Positions 1 to 10,193 of a stretch of 64,000 nt of DNA are shown here, in pieces (position 1 is the stretch's first letter; each line of letters opens with the position of its first letter). This stretch comes from Ischnura elegans (Eukaryota > Arthropoda > Insecta > Odonata > Coenagrionidae). A program made the position numbers and the translations under genes. The stretch lies in contig NC_060246.1 of the NCBI RefSeq assembly GCF_921293095.1, positions 12,046,001 through 12,110,000 on the forward strand, in the 5' to 3' direction. The notes below the pieces were generated by a model. It had not been told where the DNA came from, did not search any database, and was given only the letters and a program-made list of their open reading frames with translations.

Positions 1-289
1 CATCTACATTTGGTTCATGGAAAATCATTAGGTTTGCTGTATACCAGATATAGGCATCTACATTTGGATTCAATTAGGTATAAAGCTAACTTTGTACTCT
101 CAGTAGGGATGTAAATCTTATGTAGCTTTTTATAGAAGTTTGCGCAAGTGTTTTAAGCATGTTGATATGATATTTATAATAAATATTTCCATCAGAAAAT
201 TTCTTATTAATAACATTTATTAACTGATAGTTGTAAGAAATTTTCTTGTAGAAAAATTTTATAAGAAATTTTCTTATAAGAATTTTCCA
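1..289. other. AT-rich sequence, nothing recognised
   Basis: No coding potential or recognisable repeat boundary is visible. A TTTTCTTATAA-type palindromic AT run near 235-290 leads into the dispersed repeat that follows. Confidence 0.4.
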
Positions 290-545
290 ATAGGGGGGTT
301 TTAGGCGCAAGTAATACTTAGGAGTGTGGGAGTATTGCATACCCGCCAGGGAAAGCAGGAGTTGCGGGGTCGTCCTCCAGGAAAGTTTTAAGAATAATGG
401 TTCAAAATGGCGAGTTTTACGGCTTTCTGGGGGATATTTGATTAATCCTAACACTATGCTATAAGTAATATAGCATTGTGTTAGGATTAATTAATTTATA
501 ACTGATCCAATTAAGTAAAATGGACTAAACTTAAAAATTTCGTTA
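290..545 (+). repeat. Dispersed MITE-like repeat, copy 1 of 3
   Basis: The segment starting GGGGGGTTTTAGGCGCAA, running through a GGTTCAAAATGGCGAG block and a TAATCCTAACACTATGCTAT block to AATTTCGTT, recurs in diverged form at 21715-22030 and 24851-25286. The other copies end in CAGTGGC-type or CAGAGGC-type termini, but this one lacks a clear right terminus and is probably truncated. It is non-coding; the open frames crossing it are chance. Confidence 0.55.
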
Positions 546-582
546 CCGAAGACCAGAGAATAGATTGAATCAAATAACTCAG

Positions 583-788
583 GGGTGTACATCTTGCAGT
601 GTGACAAGGAGGATTTCTTTGAATTACCTCTTAGAAGTGGTACCATTGGTATATTTGTAGTAAAAAAATTAGTACCTGGATGCAAATTGCAGTCCACCCA
701 GATTTTATCTAAGTGTGTTTTGTTGCCCTACAAAGAAGATGGACAGTTTTTGTGTGTGCCATATTGTAATATGGAAAGGTGCTGTTGA
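583..788 (+). CDS. Possible terminal exon of an unidentified host gene
   Basis: I do not recognise this product. An acceptor-like ACTCAG ends at 582. The frame is then open from GTG TAC ATC at 585 for 67 codons to TGA at 786-788. AATAAA-type signals follow in the next 50 bases (TAATAAAAATTG and AAAATAAAAG). The peptide is not low-complexity; it contains DKEDFFELPLRSGTIGIFVV, a basic KKLVPGC stretch and five further cysteines in the last half. A terminal exon fits the acceptor, open frame, stop and poly(A) order. The upstream exon would lie outside the window. A chance open frame of this size is also possible. Confidence 0.3.
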
Positions 789-799
789 AATTTTCCTAA

Positions 800-1065
800 T
801 TTTGTCCTAATAAAAATTGTCCTAATTTGTGAAAATAAAAGTTGGGGACCTTCTGAACTGATATTGATTTTTTGTTTTCCACTTTTAACCACTGTAACCT
901 TACTTTGTCCAATAGCATTGATTGTTTATGTATTTAATTTCATTTAGATTTATAGAGAGTTAAAGGTAAAGATTCTATCTACCGGTATCGTATCAAGTGA
1001 GAAGGTAAATTAATTTAACTTTCATTCTATAAAAATGAGAAATGCCAGTAAAATATAGCTTTTGT
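800..1065. other. AT-rich intergenic sequence
   Basis: Apart from the possible poly(A) signals of the preceding candidate exon, no gene or repeat structure is recognised. Confidence 0.35.
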
Positions 1066-1069
1066 TGGG

Positions 1070-1290
1070 AAACGGATGGCAGAATGTAAAAGGGCCAACG
1101 GTATATCGTTGGAGATTTGTTGGCCTTGGGTTGGGAATACGAAGGCCCGACTGTAATGCTCTGTTGGCCCATCGTTGGGGAATCGTTGGTTGGGATACGG
1201 TTGGCGAGGTGGCCAAATCATACCATGGGCCAACCGCTGTGTCCCACCATCTGCCAACAGAGGGCCAACCAAAAATGTTACCTGGGTATA
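1070..1290. repeat. GTTGGCC-motif repeat
   Basis: About 220 bases are dominated by the motif GTTGGCC/GGCCAAC in both orientations (gggccaacggtatatcgttgg, gttggccttgggttggg, gttggcccatcgttgggg, gggccaaccgct, agggccaaccaa). The alternation of orientations gives repeated short hairpins. It abuts the 5' truncation point of the LINE that follows. The open frames through it are by-products of the repeat. Confidence 0.5.
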
Positions 1291-1295
1291 TGTAT

Positions 1296-2590
1296 ATTGA
1301 CCTTAACAGAAGCTTTCGATACAGTAAGACATGACCTTCTACTTCAACGTTTAACACACTATGGTATCACTGGACTTGCACACACCTGGATAAAATCATA
1401 CCTCACCAACAGAACACAAATAACCCAAATTTCTCACTATGATTCCAATACCAGCATACTTCAAACTTTTTCATCAAGCATAAAAACTGTGAAACATGGT
1501 GTCCCTCAAGGCTCAATCCTTGGGCCCTTATTATTTAACTTGTACATAAATGACTTACCAGAAAGTCTGCCTGGTGTTAAAACAGTCTTGTATGCTGATG
1601 ATACAAGTATTTTAATACAGGCACAAAACTATCATGATCTATAGCAAAAAAATTAAATAGGATGGCACACAATCTTCAACACTGGCTTATAAACCTAAAC
1701 AAATCAGTCTGCTTGAATTTTAATTCTCCTCATCAACCAAATGTAATGCTAATGAACTCTGAACTCTCCTTTGTAAATAACGTTCCTTTTCTTGGTGTAG
1801 TTGTGGACAAAACTATGTAATGGATCCCTCACATTGAGGGGCTAAAATTGAAGTTATCCCGAGTATTATATCAATTACGGGATCCTAGGACCAGTACCTC
1901 CGTAAACATTTTAAGATGTGTGTACTTTGCCAATTTTCAGTCCCTCATTTCCTATGGTGTTATTTTTTGGGGTGACAGTAGCCATAGCACTAACATATGT
2001 ATTTTTAATTAAAAAAAAAGTGATTTGAATCATGCTTAATTTACCTTACAGAGAATCCTGTCGCATCCACTTAGCAAATCTTCGAATTTTAACTTTAGCG
2101 ACTCTTTATATACTACATTTAATGGTATTTACTAAAAAGAATATACACTCTTTTGTAAAAAATGAAGAGTATCATAGGTATGAAACACGATCTAGAGATA
2201 AACTGCATGTTTCACATAGGAACTCCAAAAGGTGCAGAAAAGGACTTTTCATAAAGGAGTGAAACTGTATAACCTTCTTCCTGGAAGTTTAAGGAATATA
2301 AATTCCTTGAAATTATTCAAAATCAAGCTGAGACAATTACTTCTAAGCAAAGTGTTCTACACTGTAGATGAGTTTGCTCTTACTCTGACCAACAAGAATG
2401 TAATGTAAATTTTATGAAATATGTATTCCTTTAGTTTGTACTATGATACATAACTTGCCATATCTTATATGTATGTTTTTGTAAAACCTATTATGTAATT
2501 CTAATTGATTGAAATGTACTTAAGTGATTTCTTTTTGACAAAGCCTATGTCTACTTAATTGTATGATCAAACAGGTGAAATAAATTATAA
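1296..2590 (+). mobile_element. 5'-truncated non-LTR retrotransposon (LINE), decayed
   Basis: Reverse transcriptase homology begins abruptly at the palm motif (DLTEAFDTVRHD, around 1300) and continues through HGVPQGSILGPLLFNLYIND (1498-1554) and the catalytic YADD (1591). From 1642 the frame is broken by many stops and shifts. A later piece at 2032-2220 (PYRESCRIHLANL, YETRSRDK) matches the C-terminal region of the LINE at 25.5-27.0 kb, so the two are the same family. The 3' tail is AT-rich with GAAATAAATTATAATAA. No endonuclease domain is present. It is a dead-on-arrival copy of a Jockey/R1/CR1-like element; the clade is not resolvable by eye. Confidence 0.85.
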
Positions 2591-2593
2591 TAA

Positions 2594-3884
2594 CAGTAGC
2601 TACTGTAGATCTATAGATTCCGTTTAATGGGTCCACCGGTTACTTGGGGCAGGCGCTTAATTGGGGCAGATCTTGAAGAACAGAACCCCATAGAGGAATA
2701 TCCCAGAGTATTCTCCACTTAATTGGGACAGCATGCTGCTTTATTGGGCCATGAGTCGGCGACATAGACTCTATACTAGCGACAAAATTAATATTTTTTT
2801 GTTTTTAGAATATGTACTGTTTTTTTTATTTTCCTCCTTTGATTTACTCTTATTTTTCAGAAATTCTCCTATTGTTGCCCTATTTTGAAAGCTCTTGTTG
2901 TTATACTATCCGCAAGAGGATAGGACTTTTCTTTTATAGGACTTAGTAAAAGACATTCATTCAGCATCGCCCCAGGCTGTGAAAAATATTTTTAGCTACA
3001 TTGTTATAATTGTCAAAAATCATAATAAACTAGCTAAACTCGCTGATTTATTAATCAAATTAATAGTTTAATAAACTTAAGTTGCATCATAAACATTCTT
3101 TAGCCTTCTTTGTATCACTTCAACGTTTGTTTATGTCCATATACAAGATAGTTCACCTAAATGGGGCAGCCGCTTAATAGGGTAGTTTCCTTCATCAAAG
3201 AAAACGATAGGCATTGATTGCGATTCGTTACCCACCATTAGTGTATTCATAATACACAAATTATTTGGTTTTTGAAATACCGGTTTAGACGAATGGCAAG
3301 GGTCAAATTTTATCCTCATTTGAAAAAGGCCAGATTGGCGCCCATGCGATTCCACTCCGCGTGACGTCACAGGGACCTAGTTTCTACACGAGAGGATAGG
3401 AGTTATACATCGTCTGAGGTTACCAATGCATGCATGAGGCACAGAGCTCAGGGAAACATGTCTTAATAATCACCTATTAAAACTGGCTAAGGTCGGAAAG
3501 TTTTCTTCGTTTGATAAGGTATTAATAAACCTTTTTTTAAGCCAAGCGCTACCATTCAGCAAGGTACTCAGCTATCCGCTAGCATCCTGCGTCCTATCAG
3601 CGCTCAGAGCCTTGATCAAGGTCACTTCACAAGGAGAGAGGGGGAACCAGAAATGCGTCGCACGGACTTTCCTACTTAAGCGTCGCGTTTTTGCGCGCTT
3701 GAAATTTTTCACTTTTCATTTAATCGCGAAAAATAGATATCGTCATTTAAAAATCTAAAAGCGCAAAATACGTACTCCATGAGTAATAATCTTTCGATTT
3801 AGGCAATAAAAAAATAATAGGAAACCACCCTATTGGGGCAAAGTGCACAAGTCCCGTTATGTCCCAATTAACCGCAATCTACTG
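2594..3884. mobile_element. pogo/Tigger-like non-autonomous DNA element
   Basis: The right end reads CCCAATTAACCGCAATCTACTG followed by TA. Its reverse complement, CAGTAGATTGCGGTTAATTG, matches the left end (CAGTAG at 2594, then after a 17-base insertion ATTCCGTTTAATGGG). Subterminal copies of CTTAATTGGGGCAG and CTATTGGGGCAAAG point inward from both sides. CAGT termini flanked by TA are typical of the pogo/Tigger group of Tc1-mariner; that assignment is inference. No transposase is seen. The inner block 3415-3830 recurs at 40618-41045. The left boundary is uncertain because the left TA is not clear. Confidence 0.55.
3415..3830 (+). repeat. 420-bp dispersed repeat, copy 1
   Basis: From GAGGTTACCAATGCATGCAT to ATAGGAAACCACCCTATT this block matches 40618-41045 in direct orientation with scattered substitutions and small indels. 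It contains a GC-richer core (aagccaagcgctacc, tatcagcgctca). Here it lies inside the pogo-like element, so the second copy is probably a fragment of a related element. Confidence 0.8.
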
Positions 3885-4019
3885 TATTAAATTATTATAT
3901 TAAGTTCAAATGGATGTCCTTCTTCACCACCCCGCTAGTATTTTAGTTGCCTTCTTGAATTTATATACGTACTTAAGAAGCATTTATATGAGACATGGCA
4001 TTGAAAAAATTTTCAGTCA

Positions 4020-5835
4020 CTTACATGGGGTAGGTAAAATATTTTTTATTGAAGTATTATGCTCAATATGTTGATAACTTTTAAAGGTATTTTTCTTCTA
4101 AAGGCTGATGTTTTCATTTCCTATGTCCTCAAGTTTTGGTATACTATTTTGTATTTTTTATCAACAATTAAAACTGACCGTCCGATATATTGGACACCAT
4201 GCACGGGGGTCAGTTCTGGTAACTAATCTAAAGAGGGCTGCTCTTATATTACAACCTCAAATTTTTGTTTTAGTATTGCATGTATGATTATAAAATGAAA
4301 TTAATGTTATTCAACGGTGGAGTACTAGCATATTGTAAGTAACTATCCATAAAAAGATTATCAGCCTTGGCAATAAATAAACAAATACCCAATGTCACCT
4401 CTGTAGGTGAATAATGATGCAAACTTACATTTGCAAACTCAGTTGCATATATACTAACTATAAAAATGTGAACCTAGCTTTGGAGAAGGAGGATTTTATG
4501 TCATTCCTCGGTGATATGGTAATGCCAGGCTAAGCTAAATCTTTTTTATATATAAAAAGAGGATGTCTGTTAGTCTGTCCGCTACCCATTTCCATACGGC
4601 TGCATGGATTGCGGCCAAAGTCTGTACAGAGGTGCATCTCATGCTCCCAAACCCCGTAGTGCTACTTTTAATTGCGTCCCATGCGCACTTAGTATCATTT
4701 TCTCATTACCGAACCCTGCAAGTGCGCTTAGCGCCACCTAGCACCCATTCCCCACCATCTGCTTACTCTCCCGCCTTGTGCAGTGGTCTAATGTTGTTGT
4801 ACCCCTTTTAAATGCTGCTAATGTACCAAAAGATAAAGGATAGGAGTATTTTTTTATTATTAATTCACTTCGGTGAAACTCATTGGGCACCTTGCTTCTA
4901 TAAATATCTGTGCAAGTGGTACAATTCAGGGGAATAGAGTAGAAAATTGTCCTCTCAAGATAAAGTTAATGGTGAAGAAGGAAGAAAGAAGCGCCCATTG
5001 CTTTCAAAGTATGATAACTTGTCAGGTGAAAAGATTATTGTGTTGTCACTATTGCAACAAACTATGAAAAATTTATGTTGCTACAAAAAGATGGTCAAGA
5101 GAGAAGAAAAGCAAGATTTCTGTAGCTCAGCCAACAGTTTTCTCATCTCATAGCCTAGGGATGGGTGGAGTTGATCAAATGGACCAGTTTATTGCTTCAT
5201 ATAGGTCCAGAATAAGATAGAATAAATGGTGGTGGCTAAAGTTAGCCTAAACGCACGAAAAATGACTGAACAGAAAAAAGTCTCTTTTGAAATATAGAAG
5301 GTCACTTGCCTTGATTATGATAAAAATGTTTGAAAATCATCTATCCAAGGAAATCAAACTCATGTTCCCATTAATTCTGTTAGATTTGATCGCATATACC
5401 TATGGCCACAATTTATTGTTACCGAAAGACGAAGAGTAGACTGTAAAGGGAAAGCAAAATCCTTAAGTAATAAATGCAACGTTGGTCTTCATCCAAAATT
5501 TTTCTACGTATATCATGTCAAAGTGTCAAAATGTATAATGTTTCTAGTTTATATGCTCTTTATGTATCATCTTTTAACATCAAATCAATGTCATGATTAT
5601 TGTACTCATTTATTAAATAATTTTAGCAAAACTTCTATAGGAATGCACTACAGCAACCCACACTACTGCCCCCTGTGCATCGCGTCCGATATATCGGACA
5701 GGCTGTATTATTTAAACAATTGATTGTAAAAATTTTAAAATTGCATAAATTAGTTAAAATGAACCTAAGTAGCCGGAATAATAACTTTTTAAAAAAATAT
5801 TTGACAAAAATAACTTTATGCACTAATGGGTTAAT
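4020..5835 (+). mobile_element. Degenerate piggyBac-family transposon
   Basis: The right end, read inward on the minus strand, is TTAACCCATTAGTGCATAAA (5816-5835), a typical piggyBac terminus with the TTAA target. Both ends carry a matching inverted subterminal block: CTGACCGTCCGATATATTGG plus ATGCACGGGGG at 4172-4208, and its reverse-complement counterpart at 5669-5706. Between them is transposase-like sequence in several broken frames. The left TTAA terminus has decayed; the left coordinate is approximate. Confidence 0.7.
4860..5520 (+). pseudogene. piggyBac transposase remnant
   Basis: The DDE transposase of piggyBac catalyses cut-and-paste at TTAA. Visible pieces, in family order, are: a GHLASINICASGTIQGNR segment with NCPLK (about 4885-4960), matching the conserved ATGTIR..NCPL region; MGGVDQMDQFIASYRSRIR followed by NKWWW (5160-5235), the conserved GGVD..D...YR..R..KWWW block with its catalytic-region aspartates; and a C-terminal CNVGLHPKFFYVYH (5477-5518), corresponding to the cysteine-rich zinc-binding tail. 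Stops and frameshifts separate these pieces (for example the stop after RSRIR), and most of the N-terminal half is missing or unrecognisable. The copy is non-functional. Confidence 0.75.
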
Positions 5836-5847
5836 AAGCATTGCATC

Positions 5848-7149
5848 AGTGATTATAGACCCATTGTCATTCAGTCAGTTTTCGCTAAAGTGTTCGAAAG
5901 TCTGGTCACAGACAGACTTAAGCCATTAGTTGGTAATATCCTTATGGATGAGCAGCATGGATTTAGGAGTGGTAGGTCAACTTCTACAAACCTTTTGTCA
6001 TTTCATCACTTTGTCACCTCTGCATTACAAGATCATTTCCAAGTGGACACTATATACTGTGATTTTTCCAAGGCTTTTGACAAAGTTAATCACAACATAT
6101 TGGCAGCAAAACTTGAAGCCTATGGTATATCAGGTCACCTGCTATCCTGGTTCAAAAGTTATCTGACTAAGAGAGAACTTGTAGTTAAAATACAAAACAC
6201 TGTGTCTTCTCCTTTCTCTGCTACAAGTGGGGTTCCCCAAGGCTCACATTTGGGTCCCCTTCTGTTCCTGATTTTCATAAACGATATTGGTGCCTCACTA
6301 AACCCAATAAAACATCTAATCTATGCAGATGACTTGAAGATCTTTCATCCTATTGATTCAGACAATGATGCTGTGGATCTTCAGAGGTGTTTAACCTCTC
6401 TTGCTGACTGGTGTGATAATAATTCGTTGAAGCTGAACTTAAGTAAATGTAATGTACTTACCTTTTGTCGAGGGAAAATCCCTTACCTAAAGAACTACAT
6501 TTTATCTGGGAGTACACTAGATAGAGTCGAACTTAAACAGGACCTAGGCATTTTGTTTGACTCTCAACTTAAGTTTGACACACATATCGATACTATAGTT
6601 AGTAAAGCATATAAATCTCTTGGTTTCATTTGCCGACACTGTAAAGATTTTAACAGTATTTTCAGTTACCGTATTCTGTATATTACCTTAGTAAGATCTA
6701 TGCTTGAATACTGCTCAGTAGTATGGAATCCATACTATTTGATATATGACGCTGCTATTGAGCGGGTTCAGAAAAAATTTTTAAGACTTGTTGCTTTTAG
6801 ATTTAACTTAGAAAGAGAAAGAGGATCATATGTTGAACTGTTAAATCTACTCAATCTCAGTTCCTTATGTAATAGAAGAAAACAATTAGGTCTTTTGTTT
6901 TTGTATGGCCTGCTAAATAACCTAATTATATGTCCGGATCTACTAAGTTTAATCAATATTAAAGTTCCTGCCTTATACTCTAGAACTCATAATCTTTTTT
7001 ATCTCCCGCACTGCAGTTACATTTATTTTTTGCCTATGTTCAGGATAGCGAGAGATTATAATAACATATGTGTAGATGCTGATATTTTCCAAATGTCAAA
7101 ATTTTCTTTTAAAAAATTCTTGATGGACTGTTTGCGGTGCATTTCCTAA
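5848..7149 (+). CDS. LINE reverse transcriptase, 5'-truncated but open (Jockey-like)
   Basis: This is the reverse transcriptase part of a non-LTR retrotransposon ORF2, which copies element RNA at a nicked target. The frame is open from 5848 (SDYRPIV, an RT start motif) to TAA at 7147. Counting from 5890, it contains FRSGRSTSTN (residue 25), YCDFSKAFDKVNH with the first catalytic Asp (53), SGVPQGSHLGPLLFLIFIND (112) and the catalytic YADD (144), followed by the thumb and a C-terminal region. No upstream apurinic endonuclease is present; the frame begins just after the piggyBac right end. It is the longest intact RT in the window with no stop for 430 codons, so it may be a fairly recent truncated insertion. 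It cannot be autonomous. Confidence 0.9.
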   Translation, partial: SDYRPIVIQSVFAKVFESLVTDRLKPLVGNILMDEQHGFRSGRSTSTNLLSFHHFVTSALQDHFQVDTIYCDFSKAFDKVNHNILAAKLEAYGISGHLLSWFKSYLTKRELVVKIQNTVSSPFSATSGVPQGSHLGPLLFLIFINDIGASLNPIKHLIYADDLKIFHPIDSDNDAVDLQRCLTSLADWCDNNSLKLNLSKCNVLTFCRGKIPYLKNYILSGSTLDRVELKQDLGILFDSQLKFDTHIDTIVSKAYKSLGFICRHCKDFNSIFSYRILYITLVRSMLEYCSVVWNPYYLIYDAAIERVQKKFLRLVAFRFNLERERGSYVELLNLLNLSSLCNRRKQLGLLFLYGLLNNLIICPDLLSLINIKVPALYSRTHNLFYLPHCSYIYFLPMFRIARDYNNICVDADIFQMSKFSFKKFLMDCLRCIS

Positions 7150-7280
7150 GGTACCCTTTTCAATTTTGTAGTGTTGTCTTGATGTTTATTGTGATAACTT
7201 TGTGCAATTTTAAATTTGTACTAATGTAAAAGGGCTTAAGCCCGTGAAATAAATTTATTATTATTACTATTATTATAATA
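7150..7280 (+). repeat. LINE 3' UTR and ATT-rich tail
   Basis: The stop is followed by a short UTR with GGGCTTAAGCCCGTGAAATAAATTTATT and an (ATT)n-like tail. The same kind of tail ends the LINEs near 27.04 and 33.59 kb. It marks the 3' boundary of the LINE. Confidence 0.7.
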
Positions 7281-7343
7281 CGCTTATTCAAGGTAAATGT
7301 TTTTGAAATTTGCAATGTCAATTTTAATGAGAAGAAAGATGAA

Positions 7344-7715
7344 TTGATAAGAGAGTTTAAGGATTTATTTGAGAAAAGTTTAGTTTGCTACATTAAGTTG
7401 AGCAAAATACAATTGACTTTAAAAGAGGGTGTAAGGCCAATTTTTTGTAAGCCACATCAAGTTCCTATTTCATTTAAAGCTAAGGTTGAGAAGGATCTTG
7501 ACAGGCTAGAATCTGAAGGTTGTATTACCAAAGAAGATAATAATGAATGGGGAACACCATTAGTTCCAGTTCTTAAACCTAATTTTAATGCTCCGTTATG
7601 TGCTGATTACAAGGCTACAATTAATCGTTATCTTAATGATGTCAATCTTGTCACGCCCAAAGTGGAGGAAATATTTCAAGCAGTTAAAAGATGGCAAGAA
7701 ATTTTCAAAACTTGA
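7344..7715 (+). pseudogene. Gypsy RT fragment (fingers/palm)
   Basis: Open frame of the old Gypsy relic covering the linker before RT and RT fingers: a Pro/Lys-rich CKPHQVPISFKAKVEKDLDR typical of the Gypsy RT start, EWGTPLVPVLKP, and LCADYKATINRYL with the first catalytic-block Asp. It ends at TGA (7713). The next RT block (7764-8048) continues after a short disrupted stretch, so a lesion, not an intron, separates them. Confidence 0.8.
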
Positions 7716-7763
7716 TAAGTCAAATGCTTATATCAATTAGAGCTAGGGGAAGAAACAAAACCT

Positions 7764-8260
7764 TTGTTGGCATGGAGTACACATAAAGGTATTTATATTC
7801 CTAATAGTTTGCCATTTGGTGTGAAGCCTGCTTGTTCCGTTTTTCAAAAAGAGTTGGAAAAAGTGTTACAGGGTGTGGATGGTGTAAAAAATTTCTTGGA
7901 TGATGTCATAGTCACGTGTAAAAGTGATGAAGAACATTTACATAACTTGAGGTTAGTTTTTTCCAGACTTAGAGAAGCTGCATTTCGATTGAATTTTGAT
8001 AAATGTAAATTTTGTGAAACAAATTTCATATTTAGGTCATATTATTGATGCTGCGGGAATTAGGAAGGATCCTTGCAAAGCTATAGTTAAGGCCGCCAGG
8101 CCTACGGATGCGACTGAGGTTAGATCTTTCGTTGGTACCTGCAATCACTATGGGAAATTCGTTCCTACTACATTCGTCAAAAGTATTAGGTCCATTGTAT
8201 AAATTGTTGCGAACAGGAGTAAAATATGATTGGAATGATGATTGTGAGAGAGCTTTCATT
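7764..8260 (+). pseudogene. Gypsy RT palm and thumb/connection, frameshifted
   Basis: Continues the relic: KGIYIPNSLPFGV, then FLDDVIV (7891), in which the YADD-type catalytic Asp pair is intact as LDD, then LNFDKCKFC. A frameshift near 8030-8040 moves the reading to HIIDAAGIRKDPCKA and SFVGTCNHYGKFVP, and a further one to LGPLYKLLRTGVKYDWN (8185-8240). The sequence is readable throughout as a Gypsy pol but cannot be translated as one protein. Confidence 0.8.
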
Positions 8261-8339
8261 CAAGTTAAAAGAATTATGTCATCAGATGAGATATTACCCT
8301 GGTAAAAATAAACTCCTCCATTAAGGAGAGGTTTACCCT

Positions 8340-8782
8340 CCATTGAGGGTACAGGAAGGACAGGTGTACCCTTCCTGTACCCTTCAGCAAGGGTACACGA
8401 AGGGTATTTTAGAACATTGGTGGGTACGCCCTCTCCTTCCTGGAGGGCACGGGAAGGGTTTGGCCAGCCTCGATGAAGGGTACAGGAAGGATAAGTGTAC
8501 CCTTCCTGTACCCTTCAGCAAGGGTACAGGAAGGATAGGTGTACCCTTCAGCAAGGGTACACGAAGGGTATTTTAGAACATTGGTGGGTACGCCCTCTCC
8601 TTCCTGGAGGGTACGGGAAGGGTTTGGCCAGCCTCGATGAAGGGTACAGGAAGGATAAGTGTACCCTTCAGCAAGGGTACACGAAGGGTATTTTAGAACA
8701 TTGGTGGGTACGCCCTCTCCTTCCTGGAGGGTACGGGAAGGGTTTGGCCAGCCTCAATGAAGGGTACAGGAAGGGTAGGATA
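8340..8782. repeat. GGGTA-rich tandem array, left arm (period about 120)
   Basis: The unit contains CAGCAAGGGTACACGAAGGG, GAACATTGGTGGGTACGCCC and GGGTTTGGCCAGCCTCGATG. CAGCAAGGGTACACG occurs at 8385, 8549 and 8669, giving spacings of 164 and 120; the longer one contains a partial internal duplication. The short motif AAGGGTAC and its complement alternate, so the array is also strongly self-complementary. Confidence 0.9.
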
Positions 8783-8899
8783 AAATAAAAACTAAAAATC
8801 CATAAATTAACATAAAAATTTTAAAAAATCGCTAATAAACTAAATTAAACGAATGGGGATGAGTTGCAACAGTGATTTCTAAAGTTATTGGGCATAAAA

Positions 8900-8995
8900 A
8901 AAATTAACCTTCACATGGTCTTGAACCCAGGACCTACGTATTACAGGATCACGAACTAGAGATTTAACAACCTTGGCTATCGAGGTACTAGACAG
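8900..8995 (-). repeat. tRNA-like / tRNA-derived SINE remnant
   Basis: The minus strand has a B-box match GGTTCAAGACC (8909-8919) and, about 55 bases upstream, an A-box-like TAGCCAAGGTTG. Together they resemble a RNA polymerase III internal promoter. There is no complete cloverleaf by eye and no CCA-proximal stem, so a tRNA-derived SINE remnant is more likely than a tRNA gene. Confidence 0.4.
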
Positions 8996-9246
8996 GAGTA
9001 GTTTCTCAACGGACCTTATACTACAAAATCTTAAGATGAGAATCGCACCTGGGCCTATGTGGAAGAAAGCTGTGACTTTTTTCTACCACACCTATTTCGT
9101 TTCAGAAAATAAGATCGGCATTCTAATACTGAACATCACTCTAGCGATGTCTCATTGTCAGCCACACAAATAGGTTACATCCTAAAACGTGAATGGAAGA
9201 ACTTCTAAATGAGCTTTTTTCACACAATTACAGAAACTATTGTGTA

Positions 9247-9509
9247 CAGTGGCGTAGTCAGGAATTTCGTTTGGGGGGGGTCCAAAACCAGGTGGGAAAA
9301 GTTTTGAAAAACAGGATAGTAAGTATTGGAATTCAACTTATTCAAACACTTTTCATAATCGAAAAAACTTCAATAGTCAAAGAAATATTTTTTAAATTCA
9401 TTATTTTTCAATATTTTGATTTCTATTATGAAGGAAAATGATTGTGTTTTTATACTTCGGGGGGCGGAGGGTCCGAACCCTCCGGACCCCACCCCTGGAT
9501 ACGCCACTG
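9247..9509. mobile_element. MITE with CAGTGGCGTA termini (hAT-like)
   Basis: The left end CAGTGGCGTAGTCAGG and the reverse complement of the right end, CAGTGGCGTATCCAGG, match closely. G-runs lie just inside both ends. The 8-base flanks (ATTGTGTA and AATATGTA) agree at 6 of 8 positions, consistent with a decayed hAT-type duplication. It is nested inside the 8297-10193 element and has no coding capacity. Confidence 0.75.
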
Positions 9510-9685
9510 AATATGTATATTATTGTTTTCCTTAAGGAAATTTTAAAGATTAGTTGTGTAGCCCATCTATCTTTGCTTTCAAAGACTGCTTACGTTCTTG
9601 TACGGAACTCAATACTCTTTAGCAGGTGAAAGTAGCTAAGGAGACTCTTTCAGGATATGTTTTCTTCAGTTATAAATGCTAAGTC

Positions 9686-10110
9686 CCAAGGAAGGGTAAA
9701 CGAAGGATTTTTCTCTCCTTCCCTTACCCTTAATGGTGGGTAGAGGAAGGGTTGACGGATGGTAAGGGAAGGAGTTCCAAGGAAGGGTACACGAAGGATT
9801 TTTCTCTCCTTCCCTTACCCTTAATGGTGGGTAGAGGAAGGGTACACGGATGGTAAGGGAAGGAGTTCCAAGGAAGGGTACACGAAGGATTTTTCTCTCC
9901 TTCCCTTACCCTTAATGGTGGGTAGAGGAAGGGTTGACGGATGGTAAGGGAAGGAGTTCCAAGGAAGGGTACACGAAGGATTTTTCTCTCCTTCCCTTAC
10001 CCTTAATTGTGGGTAGAGGAAGGGTACACGGATGGTAAGGGAAGGAGTTCCAAGGAAGGGTACACGAAGGATTTTTCTCTCCTTCCCTTACCCTTAATGG
10101 TGGGTAGGGC
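9686..10110. repeat. 91-bp tandem array, right arm of the GGGTA element
   Basis: CCAAGGAAGGGTA recurs at about 9686, 9777, 9868, 9959 and 10050, a period of exactly 91 across the last four intervals. Units alternate between GGGTTGACGGATGG and GGGTACACGGATGG variants, suggesting expansion of a two-unit block. This array and the left-arm array share the AAGGGTACACGAAGG core. Confidence 0.9.
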
Positions 10111-10193
10111 GTGGGTTGTGCAAGGGTAACTACCCACCATGAAGGATGCCACCCTTCCTGTACCCACCATGGTGGAGTTCATTTTTGTCAGGG

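Larger units (their letters stand above)
7290..8296 (+). mobile_element. Old Gypsy LTR-retrotransposon relic, part 1 (RT domain)
   Basis: This is the first of three pieces of one Ty3/Gypsy pol gene, split by two later insertions (8297-10193 and 11456-15748). This part covers the start of reverse transcriptase: DRLESEGCITKEDNNEWGTP (7499-7560), LCADYK (7594), then, after stops near 7713-7740, LPFGVKPACSVFQKELEKV (7810) and the catalytic FLDD (7891). The RT connection region (HIIDAAGIRKDP, 8040) follows in a shifted frame. At least three frame lesions are present. No LTR for this element was identified. Confidence 0.85.
8297..10193. mobile_element. Non-autonomous TIR element with GGGTA minisatellite arms, TA target
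   Basis: The left end CCCTGGTAAAAATAAACTCC and the reverse complement of the right end, CCCTGACAAAAATGAACTCC, agree over about 30 bases. TA flanks both ends (8295-8296 and 10194-10195). Removing the insert plus one TA restores the Gypsy frame (gat gag ata tta gtg cat tat). Each arm is a tandem array rich in AAGGGTAC/GTACCCTT. The centre (8790-9660) is non-coding and carries a tRNA-like segment and a nested MITE. No transposase is visible. The TA target suggests a Tc1/mariner-type mobiliser; that is inference. Confidence 0.85.

Noticed and set aside
8343-8788. Repetitive open frames (EGYRKD/QQGYTKGILEHWWV)
   Set aside because: They arise from the GGGTA minisatellite; the unit length near a multiple of three keeps the frame open.
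8385-10110. Possible CRISPR-like or regularly spaced repeat array
   Set aside because: Units are contiguous minisatellite repeats with no variable spacers, inside a eukaryotic transposon.
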